A stretch of DNA of 64,000 nt. It comes from Monomorium pharaonis. Lineage: Eukaryota; Arthropoda; Insecta; Hymenoptera; Formicidae. A program made the position numbers and the translations under genes. The DNA lies in the NCBI RefSeq assembly GCF_013373865.1, contig NC_050468.1, forward strand, positions 6,074,010 to 6,138,009, in the 5' to 3' direction. Under the pieces are notes generated by a model. It had not been told where the DNA came from. It ran no database searches and was given only the letters and a program-made list of their open reading frames with translations. Shown here piece after piece: positions 42,001 through 53,112 of the stretch (position 1 is its first letter; each line of letters starts with the position of its first letter).

Positions 42001-42500
42001 GATATTTCTCCAAGCCGGTTGCATTCTTATGCAATGTATTCATCTCGACTTGATAATTTACCTTTCTATGTCATAATTCGCATAATCTTTGAATATTAAT
42101 ATTCTTACGCATTTCAATCACGTGATGTCGATTGCTTATGATACATGTCTGTATACATGCATTTGAAAAATAAATTTACACTATTTAAATAACCACGAAT
42201 ATTAAAATCTGATTAGTACAAGGAACAGTTGATGACACGCATATCATTTAGTTAATTGATATCTAAATATTGCATGTCATCAACTGTTCCTTGTACTAAT
42301 CAGATCTTGATATTCGTGGTTATTTAAATAGTGTAAATTTCAAATGCATGGTATACAAACATGTATTATGAGCAATCGACATCACGTGATTGAAATGCGT
42401 AAGAATATTGATATTCAAAGACTATACGAATTACGACATAGATAGATAAATTATCAAGTCAAGATGAATACATAAGAATGCAACGTGCTTGGAAAAATTC
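42001..42500. mobile_element. Long near-perfect foldback (inverted repeat) element
   Basis: Arms 42009-42240 and 42272-42493 are reverse complements at about 93% (roughly 15 mismatches and three small gaps by eye) around a 31-base loop. The loop itself contains a small palindrome. Similarity weakens beyond 42001 and 42500. No coding capacity or clear target duplication is seen. It could be a non-autonomous foldback/MITE-type transposon or a hairpin-RNA locus. Confidence 0.85.
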
Positions 42501-44021
42501 CGCATTGTTCTTAATATTCTCAACGTATGCGCTAAGAATCACGCGACATAACAACAATGACGCCCTTAAACCAATTTGACACGCAATGTTGTTCGCCGCG
42601 CGGAACATCATTGATGCAATTTCAAAGTTAAGACACGTCAGATGTTTCCTCGATTGCACCGTTGCGTCAGTAAAATGGATCGCCGTCGGTCAGGTCGACC
42701 GTTCGCATTGAAGTAGAACCGATTGCGCGAATGATCGAGAGAAAGTTTGGTGAATTACGTTCCATTAGATTTTCCTGTTCGTGGTTGTAAATGTTAGTCG
42801 GACTTTCAAGTTTTAACGCCTTTGGTATTAGCGGTAGTTATCGTTGGTACTTGAGCGGGACTAATACTGTTGACATTTGAAATAGCCTCTACAATTCTGG
42901 AATTTTAGAAGTAGAAAATTTATGTTTTAGTAGAAGTAGAAAAGTTACGTTCAGTGATATATATTAGAAACGCTTGGCACTTCAATGTTATCCACATTAA
43001 ATATGAAATTAACCCGCAGTCTGTTATGACGTTGCTCAAGGATGGAAATGACTTTTTCCCGAACAAGGCTCACGTTTTTTATTTCCCGAGGTTGAAATTC
43101 AATGTGAATAATTTTTTACCTTCGAGAAATAATTTCATAATTCTATTCGCGTCTGTCCTTCTTAAGATTTCCTAGATTTTAACGAAAATCATTGAGTTAA
43201 ACATAATGACTGGAATAAAAATATACACTTTAAATTCCTCGCTTGGCATTCATTCAGATAAGGTATTGAATAAACATGACATAGACATAGAATAAACGTT
43301 TATATATCGCGTTCTCGCTTTCAATTAGCAAACACATTTGCACGTAGAAGCGAAAACATACCTGTTATTGCGTTCATCCTGAAATTAAATCTAAATAGTC
43401 AATAGGAACGAATTAATAGCGAGCTTATCAATTTTCCCAGACATTATTTGATGTCTACATCGAAGCGACAAAAAAGATCACGAACCAACGATGAAGCAAT
43501 TTTTTAAGTACGTGATATATGCACGTTCTGCACGGCTAGCATTAAATTAACTGATGGAACAGAAGAACGATATGAAAAACTACACGAAAAAAAGCCTTGC
43601 ACGCGCGAGAAATAGCGCGGGAAAGTAATTAGCGGTTACAGGTCACGCTGTCGTTCCTCGTCCGGGACGGGAGGGGATTCGATTAAAATCGCAGTGACGT
43701 GCCTGCGTATCAGAGTCAGGCTCAGTTTCCTTTCCGGCGTCTTTCAGAATGACAACGGCATCGTTGTCGCCGACGCGCGTCGAGATCTCGGCATCTCATT
43801 CTCGACTACCGTGGTAGTGACAGGTGCTTTATCAAGGTGAACTCTCGATATAATTATTTCTTACGAGTACACTTTCGCTGAGTGCTTCGTGTATTTGGAG
43901 TTAATTAGATAAATCCTAATTTACAATTCTGTCGTGAAATATTTCAAATTATTTGAAATCATGATTAAAAGGACTTCTTAGAAGCTTCTGCCATTAGTGT
44001 CATTTTGAAATATTGGCCATA

Positions 44022-44314
44022 CACGGAAAGAATTTTCTCTTAAAACTTACCCTGAAAATCGTGGTAATTGTGAGACAACGTAAACCTTGAAGAATTTTAC
44101 TATACTTTTGACAAAATTTACTAAAATTTTAATAAAATTTGGCAAAATTTTATAAATTTTACTATATTCCTAACAAAATTTACTAAAACTTTGCCCAATT
44201 TTATTGAAATTTTAGTAAATTTTCTTAAAAGTATGGTAAAATACTTCAAGGTTTACATTGTCTCACAATTACCACGATTTTCAGGGTAACTTTTAAGAGA
44301 AAATTCTCTCCGTG
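44022..44314. mobile_element. MITE with ~125-bp terminal inverted repeats and TA target duplication
   Basis: The element starts CACGGAAAGAATTTTCTCTT and ends in the matching reverse complement (AAGAGAAAATTCTCTCCGTG). TA dinucleotides flank it at 44020-44021 and 44315-44316. The arms pair nearly throughout, including a GAAAATCGTGGTAATTGTGA block, leaving only a short AT-rich centre. TA duplication and length fit a Tc1/mariner-derived non-autonomous element; the superfamily is inference. Confidence 0.85.
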
Positions 44315-45033
44315 TAGGTACATTGGGAATAGCTCTCGTTAAAAAAAATTATCCAACACGAAAATTTTTTTTTCAATTTCAGGATTTTATCTTTAAAAGA
44401 CGAACAGCGATTTAATAATTTATGCATTAATCACATGCATACATGCGCGGTGCATTAGTTCAAATGTAGTTATTAGAAAAAAAATTATCATAAGTACTAA
44501 CCGCCAGACAATCGGACTTAAGAAAATCTGCCTCACAAAACTAGATTAGTGTAAGAGAATTAGCATTAAAGATTCACATACGGAAATAAACAACAGATAA
44601 TATCAATATTTATGCCATTGTAATCTCTTACAATGTTATCTGATGTCAGTCGTGCTAAAAAAATTGTGATTTGTATCATCATCCGTTCAATATCCATCAA
44701 ATAGCATAATTGAGTAATTCCCGCTTGCATTTAACTACCTTCCATGATTAAGTAACAGCTCGCTGATCAAGGCGAAATTAAATCCTCGCGTGATAATAGC
44801 ATGTCATTGTTAAATCAGGTGTAGTGACGTGATTGAGATAAAATATGCGTGTTCGCATAATGACTCTTATGTATATATCTGTCAATTAATCGGGTCGATG
44901 TTCGTTCGAGTTTCATGTTAGTGAATGCCTGTAACGCGTACGCGCAAAGTGATTTATTATATTCGCTATGAGTAATGAAACATCGCGGTGGAGCAATAGC
45001 TTAATTAGCGCAATGGAAAGCACCGATTACTTT

Positions 45034-46212
45034 ATGTGCGTGAAGTTAGCACTGCTATTATTTAAAAAAAAAATTGTGCTGAATTGTATTAGGTTTATGC
45101 TACATTGTGCCACAAAAATTAGTTCCATATGATAAAAAATAAGGCATAAAAAAATAATTCTTTTCGCCAGCACCGTCATTTTCACTTATCGACAAAATAA
45201 AAATTGTACTGGATACAATATTATGTATTGCATATTGTGCCGCAAAAAATTCAATCGTATTCCTTTTAAAAGAATTCCTCCACAAAAGAGTTCTCCCACA
45301 AAAGAAAAATAAATCATAGACCCCGCTTAAGAGTAAAGTGCTCTTAATATCACTGCGTTGCAAAAATCTCTAGTTGTGTTGACTTGTGCTACACCAGGAC
45401 AACTCAGATATCCAATTCCGTACGTGGCCGACAATTACAACCATTAATTATAAACAAAAAATCCAAATACTTATTTTCGCATTCAAATTTTTTGTGTAAA
45501 ATTAGTGTTTATAATTGTCGGCCACGCGGAATTGCATATCTGAGTTGTCCTAGCGTAGCACAAGTCAGCATAACTGAAGCTTTTTGCAACGCAGCGATAT
45601 TAAGTGCCGTTTACTCTTGAATGCTTGTCTTTGCGTTCGGATTTTTGTCTATAATTAGTGTTTGTAATTGTCGGCCATGCACGGAATTGCATGTCTGGCG
45701 TTGTCCTGACGTAACACAAATCAGCACAACTGGAGATTTTTGCAACGTAACAATGTTAAGGTCAGTTTATTCTTGAACGCTCGAATTTTTTGTCTATAAT
45801 TAGTTTTTGTAATTGTCGACCACGCACAGAATTGCATATTATATCTGAGATGTCTTGGCGTAGCACATGTTAATACAACTGGACATTTTTGCAACGCAGC
45901 GATATTAAGGATCCTTTACTTTTGAGCGGGGCCTACCATTTTTTATTTTTTTTTTTTTATGTAGAAGAACTGGAAGAAATACAATTAAAATTTTTGCGGC
46001 ACAATACATAATGTTGTATCTAGCACAATTTTTATTTTGTCCGTAAGTCAAAATGGCAGTCCTAGCGAAAAAACTTTTTTTATTTTTACACTTTGTTTTT
46101 TAGCATATGGGATAATTTTTGCGGCACAATGTAGCATAAACCTAGCACAATTCAGCATAATCTTTCCTTTTTTTTTTTAAATAAAAATGGCAGACCTAAC
46201 TTTACGCATATA
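45034..46212. mobile_element. Foldback-like element with asymmetric internal repeats
   Basis: Outer ends are inverted repeats (ATGTGCGTGAAGTTAG against ATATGCGTAAAGTTAG) and the flanks carry the same 8-9 bases, ATTACTTT(A), at 45026-45034 and 46213-46221, a target duplication. The left arm (to about 45475) and right arm pair for several hundred bases, including paired blocks reading TTGCGGCACAATACATAATG on the right. The unit bearing TTGTAATTGTCGGCCACGCA is present once, inverted, in the left arm (about 45321-45472) and three times in tandem in the right arm (starts 45501, 45654, 45799). No transposase is encoded. An 8-9 bp duplication fits Foldback or hAT-type elements. Confidence 0.85.
45501..45935 (+). 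repeat. Three tandem ~150-bp units inside the foldback element
   Basis: Units start at 45501, 45654 and 45799 (periods 153 and 145 bases). Each runs from ATTAGTGTTTGTAATTGTCG through GCATATCTGAGTTGTCCT, GCAACGCAGCGATATTAAG and TTTACTCTTGA. Copies diverge by roughly 10-20% by eye. Only one counterpart exists in the opposite arm. Confidence 0.8.
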
Positions 46213-48581
46213 ATTACTTTACATTATCAATTTAAAGAAAATATGATATTTTGCTCATATATTGAAAGCTGTTTATCTTAGAGAGAATTTAATTAAATTT
46301 ATTTATAAATTTCTTTGTTTTTTCTTTTATGAGAATACAGAACACCATCATTTATGATTTTTTAATTTGCAATTTTATAAATATTTTTGTTATCTTCAAA
46401 TTAAAAACACAATTTTTAATTCATTGATTTTAGTAAAATCTGTGCAAAAACTTAAAATTAAAAATACGTACAAAACTAATTTTTGTAGAAACTTTTAATT
46501 AAAAAAACATATTTTTACTAAAATAACCTCTAATTTGTACACTGAGTTATTTTTTTATATTAATAAAAAGTAATAAGTGTTTATTAAAATGATAATAAAT
46601 GATTAGTAGAAAATGTATATTAATAACAATTGTATATTAAAATTCGAAAGCCAATGAGTCTTCCGATTCAGGAAGCTACGATTAACCATTCATCGAATAT
46701 GCAGTTAAGATGAAATATTATGCACCTTCGGACGTGACGACCTTGAGGTAGTAACCTTTCTTCTTGCACCTCGGTGATGATAAGTGGTTGGACGACGGGA
46801 AACGTCTCGATATAAACCGCCGATGCAACGACTCGCCGATCGTTTCGGCAACCTGTTTGAACAAGACAAAAGGATGTAAACTAACTGGTTTTGAGAATTT
46901 GACCGGTTTCATCGAAGATTTCTGTATAAGCTGACAGAACCACGTTATAGAATCAAACCAGAGGCTCAAAGTAGATTCTAGATATCGTTTCGGTTGCTAA
47001 GTTAAATTAAATGTTCTTTACCGTTTTCCAGCCAGTTCGAACAAGTAAGCCCTTTCTATTTTCTACTCTTACGAAAGATTACTAGTCGCTCGTCGCCCAT
47101 GGCCAAGTATCATTACAAAGAGAAACAGAGAATTGACTGTTACATGTAATTATCGCAGTTACGATCCGTGTATTATTAAAACAATAAATCTTCGTAATTA
47201 TAATTGTTGTACGCCAGTTGTATATTGTGCAACTTTGTACATTCAATGTGTTAGTATTTTCTCTAATTGTTATGAAACGAGAAGGGACAAATTTGGGAGG
47301 AGATCTTAGAGTCGAAGAACATAGATCATTTTTAATTGTTGTAACGAGCACTGTTGTTACTTTACTTCTACTTTATTTATTTTAAAAGAACAAGAATCTT
47401 TTTTGGCAATGTTAGAAACAATAGTTCAAATTTATTATAATGATATTATTAAAAAATTGTTGAAAAACAGAACAAATATATATTCTAATAAAACTTAAAA
47501 TCGATATTGTTTTCGTTTTAAACCAATTATTTGCATGAAAAGTAGAAAATAATATATAAATATATATAAATAATAACAAAAATGATGGCAGTTAAACAAC
47601 AAACATATAGATTCTGTCTATATTACAATCAATGAAAAATCAGTAAAATCAGTGAAAATACATTGACTTTCTCAGTGATATACTTTATCAGTAAAATAAA
47701 TACTGAATCTTTCAGGTGACAATACACTAATTCTGAAGTCGAAATCACTAAAAGACAGTGAATACTCACTAATTATCACAGCTATAGTATACCACTACAA
47801 ATCACTGACAATGAACACTGATTGCTATTTAGAGAATTGATGAAAGAAATACAAGGTAACATCGTTTAAATACTTACTAAAACATTCGCGGCTGAATTTT
47901 CGAATGTTCTCTGTATAATTCTATTAGTAAAATATTGATGTTTTTATTATGAGATCTATTTTCTAAAGAGATCTGATTTATTTAAGAACATTTTGATTAC
48001 TGTACATGACAAATCAAATAAAATTGGATAAGATGTATAAATATAAGACGGTTTATACTATTGACAGATTAAGTGCACCTGTGAATGATCACTTTATCAT
48101 TATAATTATTCCCATGTGTTCGTATAAAATAATTATTAAAATTTACATTTGTTATAATTAAAAAGTTAGTAATAATCGCTGGACAATTATAATGTAAAAG
48201 GATATAGATATTATTTGAAATTGTGAAAAAGTTATTGTTATTCTTTTTTTTTCACAACTAATAGTCGAGCTAATTAATCTTTCCTAACCGGTCATTTATT
48301 GTATCCACTCAGGCAAATATTCTATTTTGGACAGCGAATTGTGCCAACGAATGTTGTGTCAAAGTGTGTCAACGAATTTCACGGTAATAAATTCATGTTA
48401 AGGAACGCGCCTGGTTCGGTCTCCGTCTCTTAATAGGTGTATTGTATGGCCGGTCATAAACTGTCGCTTTGGGAGGCATCGCATCGCGTGCTACAAAGCA
48501 AGAGCAAGTGCTCTCCGACCGCGGCGGGCAGCGGTCATGCGTGCAGACGTAGCCGTTTGCACGTGTGACCGTATCGCACCC

Positions 48582-48615
48582 TCAGTTGGGAGATATGTGG
48601 CGCGGAATCTAGTTA
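48582..48615 (+). promoter_or_regulatory. Candidate core promoter (Inr + DPE) for the transporter gene
   Basis: TCAGTT, a match to the arthropod initiator, has its A at 48584. AGTTA at 48611-48615 matches the downstream promoter element consensus (RGWYV) at exactly +28. The site lies in a GC-rich patch 0.5 kb before the transporter ATG. No TATA box is evident. A short upstream frame (48724-48789, 21 residues, hydrophobic) would sit in the 5' leader if transcription starts here. Spacing makes this more than a chance Inr, but it remains a prediction. Confidence 0.4.
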
Positions 48616-49085
48616 GTACCCTTGTTGGCTTTATCTCCGTTATCTTCGTTTGACTCAGAGGTCGTGTTGCCAGATTAGAAGAGTCAGCCGCGCGCCGTCC
48701 CGCGATCGCGATAATTAGCAAAAATGAAATTTCGTATTTTCAACTTCCTGTATCTTCATATAATTTTAGCGTTTCAAATCGGAGTATAGAAGCTAAACTT
48801 CGCTTGTTTGATTGATTACGCTATTCCTATGCAGTAAATTTCTGTAAACAAATTTCAAGAGCAGATAAAATCTATGAATCATTATAATAAGAATACATTA
48901 TATATTTATATAATTGACATTTGTAATCAGTAACAAATATGAGGTGTTATTAAATATAATCATAATAAAATGTTATATGTTCTTAGTGTGCGTGCTACTC
49001 TTGTAGCAGCGATTATTTTTCCCTCCGTTTAATCCGTAGCACGATCAAATCCGATAATTAAGCAAGAGAAACATCATCGGGCACA

Positions 49086-49128
49086 ATGGAGCGCGGCATA
49101 TTGCGGCAAACATTGATTGGATTGGTAT
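49086..49128 (+). CDS. Tret1: Tret1-like transporter exon 1 (start codon)
   Basis: Opens MERGILRQTLIGLV and ends one base into a cysteine codon at a strong GTAAGT donor. An alternative GTATGT donor four bases earlier would leave the wrong phase, so the later one was chosen. The ATG is preceded by gggcaca, and Arg-x-x-Leu-Arg-Gln-Thr followed by a hydrophobic run is the usual start of TM1 in this family. The intron after it is 89 bp. Confidence 0.85.
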
Positions 49129-51393
49129 GTAAGTATTCAAGTGGAATCGCGCCAACGTCGGGATTTATTCCCTCGTGAATAATCTCTGGATAACTCTTAC
49201 GTGTAATCGCTTCTCAGGCAGTATTTTGATCATCGATTGTGGCCTCAATGAAGGATGGCCCACGCCGACTATACCGAAGTTCAACAACACCGACCCTTTA
49301 GAGGTGACAAACGACGAGATGACTTGGATCGTAAATTTTATGTACGTGGGAGTTGCCATCGGCTCGTTGGTACCTTTCGTACTGATGGACAATATCGGAC
49401 GTAAGGGAACCTTGCTAGTCACTACAATACCAAAGATCATGGCGTGGATCTTCCTCGGAGTGTCCAACTCTGTACCGCTCATATACGCTGGACGGATCCT
49501 CGCGGGCATCGGATGTGGCATAACGTATGCTGTAATGCCGATGTATCTCGGCGAGATCAGCAGCAAGCGGACCAGAGGTCCTTTAGGTGCGATATTAACT
49601 ATTTTGGATAAGTCGAAGCACAATATTAGCAATACAAAGATTTTTATGGCCGTATTAGCGAATTATCGTTTTAAATATAAATGTTAAAAATATTTATCCA
49701 TTAATATTAAATATATTTATCTTAGAGATAATAACGATTGTCAATTACATTTACAGTTTGTAACTAGATGTCAGCAATTTTACATTTAATAGATACGATA
49801 AAAATTACCGTTAACGATCATTTATTTTGCAATTGTTGCTACACTGCTTAAAATTTTTGCTTAAACACGTTGTTCGCGATTAATTAATATTCTTAAAAGA
49901 CATCACTGAATAAAACAAGGCCTTCAGGTACTTTAACGGCTGTTCTGCTCAACATCGGGATGTTACTCGCCTATGCGATCGGCCTGTGGATCAGTCGATT
50001 CGCGATGGCGATGATAAGCGTTTGTGCGCCGGTGATTTTTCTACTGGCTTTCATATGGTTACCCGAGAGCTCGGTGTTCCTCACGCGGAAGAATAGACTG
50101 GAACCCGCGGAGAAGACTCTTCAATGGGCGCTGGGTAAGGAGAACGTAGACGAAGAACTCGAGGAGATCAAAAGAATTGTGGAGTCCGAGGACCAGTGCA
50201 GCAAGCTGACTCTCCGAGAAATGTTCAAGGAGATTTTTACCAAGACGCAGAACAGGAGAGCCTTCCGAATCGCTCTGATACTATTGAGCGGGCTAGCATT
50301 GACCGGTGCAGCGCCTATACTCGCATTCCAGTCGTACATATACGAAGAGGCTGGTTTCGAGATCTCGATCAACGCCAGTATCATCATGTCTGGTGTCGCC
50401 ATTGTCTTGGCTGGCATCGCGTGCGTGTCATTGGTGCGTCTCACAGGCAAGAGACTGTTACTACTGATTGCCGCACCGATTTGCGTGATATCCCTGGCGG
50501 TGCTAGCCATTTTCTTCCAGCTGCAGTCCAGCGGCTACGACGTCTCCAAATTCAAGTGGGTGCCCACGGTCTTTGTGATAATTTACGTGCTCGGCTTTGG
50601 ATTCGGCCTTAATCCGATACCGCTGGCGTACATCGGCGAAATCTTCGGCGTTGAGGTCAAAGTAGCCGCTGCGGTGCTCATTGCTCTCTACTATGCTCTA
50701 AGCACCACTGCCGTTGTGAAGTTTTTTCAGGTACGCTGACGTCTGTGTAAGAATCGATTTTGTTTTCGTGAGCGCAGTAAGCGGGTTATTGACAGCAACG
50801 ATCAGTTAAGAGGTTTAGCCAAAAAGGATTCTCTACTTCATAATAGTATTATACAGCACGATATGATATAACATCGGTTAATAGTTCTGACGGGAGGGCC
50901 AAAAAGAAGTCTTCTTTACTTCTAATAATGTTAAGAAATACTGTACATAATATGCAAATTGCATAATTTTAATGAGCGACCAATATTGTCTATTATTAAA
51001 AGGAGGCTACAAAAGTATTTTTGTAAATTAGATTTGCAATTTTATAATGACGTATTGGTTACTTGTAGAAAATTTTCTTCCTATAAACGTATATTTCCTT
51101 GATAAACGAAATGGCTCGTAACACGTTTAAGATATAACAAGAAAGAATTATTTCACAAAATTATACACCTCTTTTTTATTGTTTAATAGTAAGTAATGAT
51201 ATAATATAACAACAGAATTTTTTTTTTTGTATTGTGTTTGTAGGTGATGCAAGAGTCATACGGCACATTTGCACCATTATGGACGTTCTCCGCGATAACG
51301 TTTCTTATATGGATATTAATTTACTTATTTGTGCCTGAGACCGAAGGCAAAACCTTGGAAGAGATACAATTGGAATTGCGGAATAAAAAGTGA
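49086..51393 (+). CDS. Tret1: Facilitated trehalose/sugar transporter, Tret1-like (MFS, four exons, complete)
   Basis: Joined exons 49086-49128, 49218-49586, 49928-50730 and 51244-51393 give 454 residues plus TGA. It is a major facilitator sugar porter (SLC2-like), predicted to move trehalose or glucose across the plasma membrane by facilitated diffusion. Visible family marks: GRKG at residues 75-78 after TM2, YAGR with Arg107 in TM4, GEIS then SKRTRG at 126-135 after TM4, PESS at 183-186 after TM6, a charged central loop at about 190-248, Y-I-G-E-I-F at 372-377 around TM10, and PETEGKTLEEI at 436-446 after TM12. Departures: the usual TM7 Q-Q-x-S-G motif is reduced to FQSY (Gln272), and the TM8-9 loop has only G-K-R (311-313). 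The short N-terminus suits the small Tret1-like class rather than long Tret1. Transport is secure as a prediction; the exact sugar is not. Confidence 0.93.
49218..49586 (+). CDS. Tret1: Tret1-like transporter exon 2 (TM1 to TM4)
   Basis: Acceptor ttctcag and donor gtgcga, 369 bases, phase 1 to phase 1. It encodes the end of TM1, the extracellular loop with EGWPTPTIPKF, TM2, the G-R-K loop, TM3 and TM4 with the Y-A-G-R and G-E-I-S signatures, ending in SKRTRGPL and the first base of a glycine codon. The donor is weaker than consensus but is the only one that joins in frame to the next exon as GTLTAVLLN. Confidence 0.93.
49928..50730 (+). CDS. Tret1: Tret1-like transporter exon 3 (TM5 to TM11 start)
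   Basis: Acceptor ccttcag and donor gtacgc, 803 bases. It encodes residues 139-405: TM5-TM6, P-E-S-S, the central cytoplasmic loop rich in Glu/Lys (EELEEIKRIVESE and onward), TM7 to TM10 and the beginning of TM11. It ends on a codon boundary (VVKFFQ). A shadow frame on the same bases (50196-50612) has no family features. Confidence 0.95.
51244..51393 (+). CDS. Tret1: Tret1-like transporter exon 4 (TM11-TM12 and C-terminus)
   Basis: Acceptor gtttgtag after a T-rich tract, then 49 codons and TGA. It encodes VMQESYGTFAPLWTFS, TM12, and the diagnostic PETEGKTLEEI followed by a short charged tail. The intron before it (50731-51243, 513 bp) and the one before exon 3 (49587-49927, 341 bp) contain no other coding sequence. 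Confidence 0.95.
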   Translation: MMQESYGTFAPLWTFSAITFLIWILIYLFVPETEGKTLEEIQLELRNKK

Positions 51394-51757
51394 CGTATAT
51401 AGACAAATTACGTAAAAAAATCATAAACAGGTGTGGCATTATAAACAATCCAAAGATTGTTAGGTTCATATTTACAACACGTGAAATACGACTTGACTTA
51501 ATTTTTATCAATATTGAAGATCTATTATAAAAAGATTAGAAAGATAACGTTCCTGTTAAGTTATGGTGATAGTTCGGTTTACATTCTTAAGATGTGTACT
51601 ATCATTATAATGTATGCTCATGAATTCATAGGCACATGAATTAGCCAGCACTGTAGCTAATTATTCATCATACATGATAACATAGAAAAATGTAAAATAC
51701 ACATTAATGTAGCAAAATTTGAATATAGAAAAAATAGATAGCAAATTTTATTTTAAA

Positions 51758-51763
51758 AATAAA
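51758..51763 (+). promoter_or_regulatory. Possible polyadenylation signal of the transporter gene
   Basis: First AATAAA after the stop codon, giving a 3' UTR of about 0.4 kb; another lies at 52012-52017. One AATAAA (51382-51387) falls inside the last codons (Asn-Lys) and is unlikely to be used. The region is AT-rich, so chance matches are common. Confidence 0.35.
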
Positions 51764-53079
51764 ATTTATAGAAATAGTGAGCTAGTAAAATAATTCAAAT
51801 AGAAAAGAAAATTTCGACTTTGCTTAAAAGAATTTTATTGATGTTAATTTATATTTTTACACGCAGACAACTTATATTTTTATATTCTGCAAATATATAT
51901 GTATATATTTGATTCTACATATACATATTTTAATATAGATAATATGTAGGATTACAAAAATCATAAAGAGAAAATAAATATTTCTGTAATAAAATTATGA
52001 AAAATTATAAAAATAAAATATCATTGTTTTTATCGTTTCTGCAATTTTTAATTATCACTGGTATACATACTTCGTTGCTATATGATACTTTTCAATTTAA
52101 TTTTTTCTCGAGCAATTGAATAAAAGATTTGAAACATTCAACGTACATGTTCATCTTTAATGATGTTTACAATTGTTAATAATTGTGCACTTAAAATCGT
52201 ATTTAAAATCCAATTAGTTTTTTTCTTTTATTACATTTTTATGTCAAAAAGCTTTTTCCATTTAATCATTTATTCTATTTATGTGTTTTATATAAAGTTA
52301 CAAAATCGCAACGTCGATAATGGCGTTTCGTAAATCGCATTTGAAGCTGGTGAAAGCACTAGGGAGAAACGACGCGAGGGAAAATCATTGGTCTTGTTTG
52401 ATCGTAAAGCTCCAACTCCGCAAAGAGAATCATTTAGTAGAGATATCGTGTACGACGAGATTCGTATGTTCGATCGGACAAGTTAAGTTCTCATTAAAAA
52501 CACATTTGCAACGTAAATTCGCTGGGCTTCACTTTTTAATCCTCCATCTTAAAAACTATTCCTTTAAATATTGTTAAATATATCTCGTTACGTATTACTA
52601 AATATTATCTTGACAAATTTATATTAGCAATGTATAAGTAAAAAAATAACTTTATTATATTCAATGTAGGTTTTTCATTTTATTTGAATATGTAATATTG
52701 GACATCGACGTCTAATTATACATATAATAAAAAATTAAACAAAATTTTTATATAAATGTACTTCTTGTTCAACTCTTTTTAGCAAGCAAGTTAAAAACTG
52801 CTTTTTTACAAAAACGATAATTAAAAAAAATTTTTTACTCTTTTTTTTTTCAAGATTTTTTACTTAAAATGAAGTTGAAATTTGTATTTAATTGTAGGAC
52901 GAGAGAGAAACATGTTGTGAATATTTCCTAAAAATTTCAAGTCACTTGAATTAAAATTAAACGAGTTATCGCAGGAACAGTTTTGAAAAATGTTATTTTG
53001 AAAAAACGCGTTAAAATTTAAAATTTTACGAATAGTTTATACATTAATAAACACAGCGAGTTTCTTATTTTTAATCTGG

Positions 53080-53080
<1 letters not shown>

Positions 53081-53112
<32 letters not shown>
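53081..53112. repeat. CT microsatellite
   Basis: About 12 CT units followed by TTCTCTCT. Confidence 0.85.

Larger units (their letters stand above)
39588..48583 (+). other. Non-coding stretch between receptor exon and transporter promoter region, rich in foldback elements
   Basis: It begins with a strong receptor donor, so at least its start is intronic. No further exon was found. Three large inverted-repeat elements occupy 42.0-46.2 kb and are annotated separately. The stretch at 47.64-47.83 kb has many dispersed CACTGA/TCAGTG motifs in both orientations and may be another short repeat. The last 300 bases (48.3-48.7 kb) become GC-rich ahead of the transporter gene. Confidence 0.8.

Noticed and set aside
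49165..50612. Minus-strand frame (49165-49632) and alternative-frame plus/minus frames over the transporter exons
   Set aside because: Shadows of the transporter; the sense frame carries all family signatures.
52320..52577. ATG-initiated 85-codon frame downstream of the transporter
   Set aside because: No recognisable features, in an AT-rich region, and no promoter or poly(A) context.
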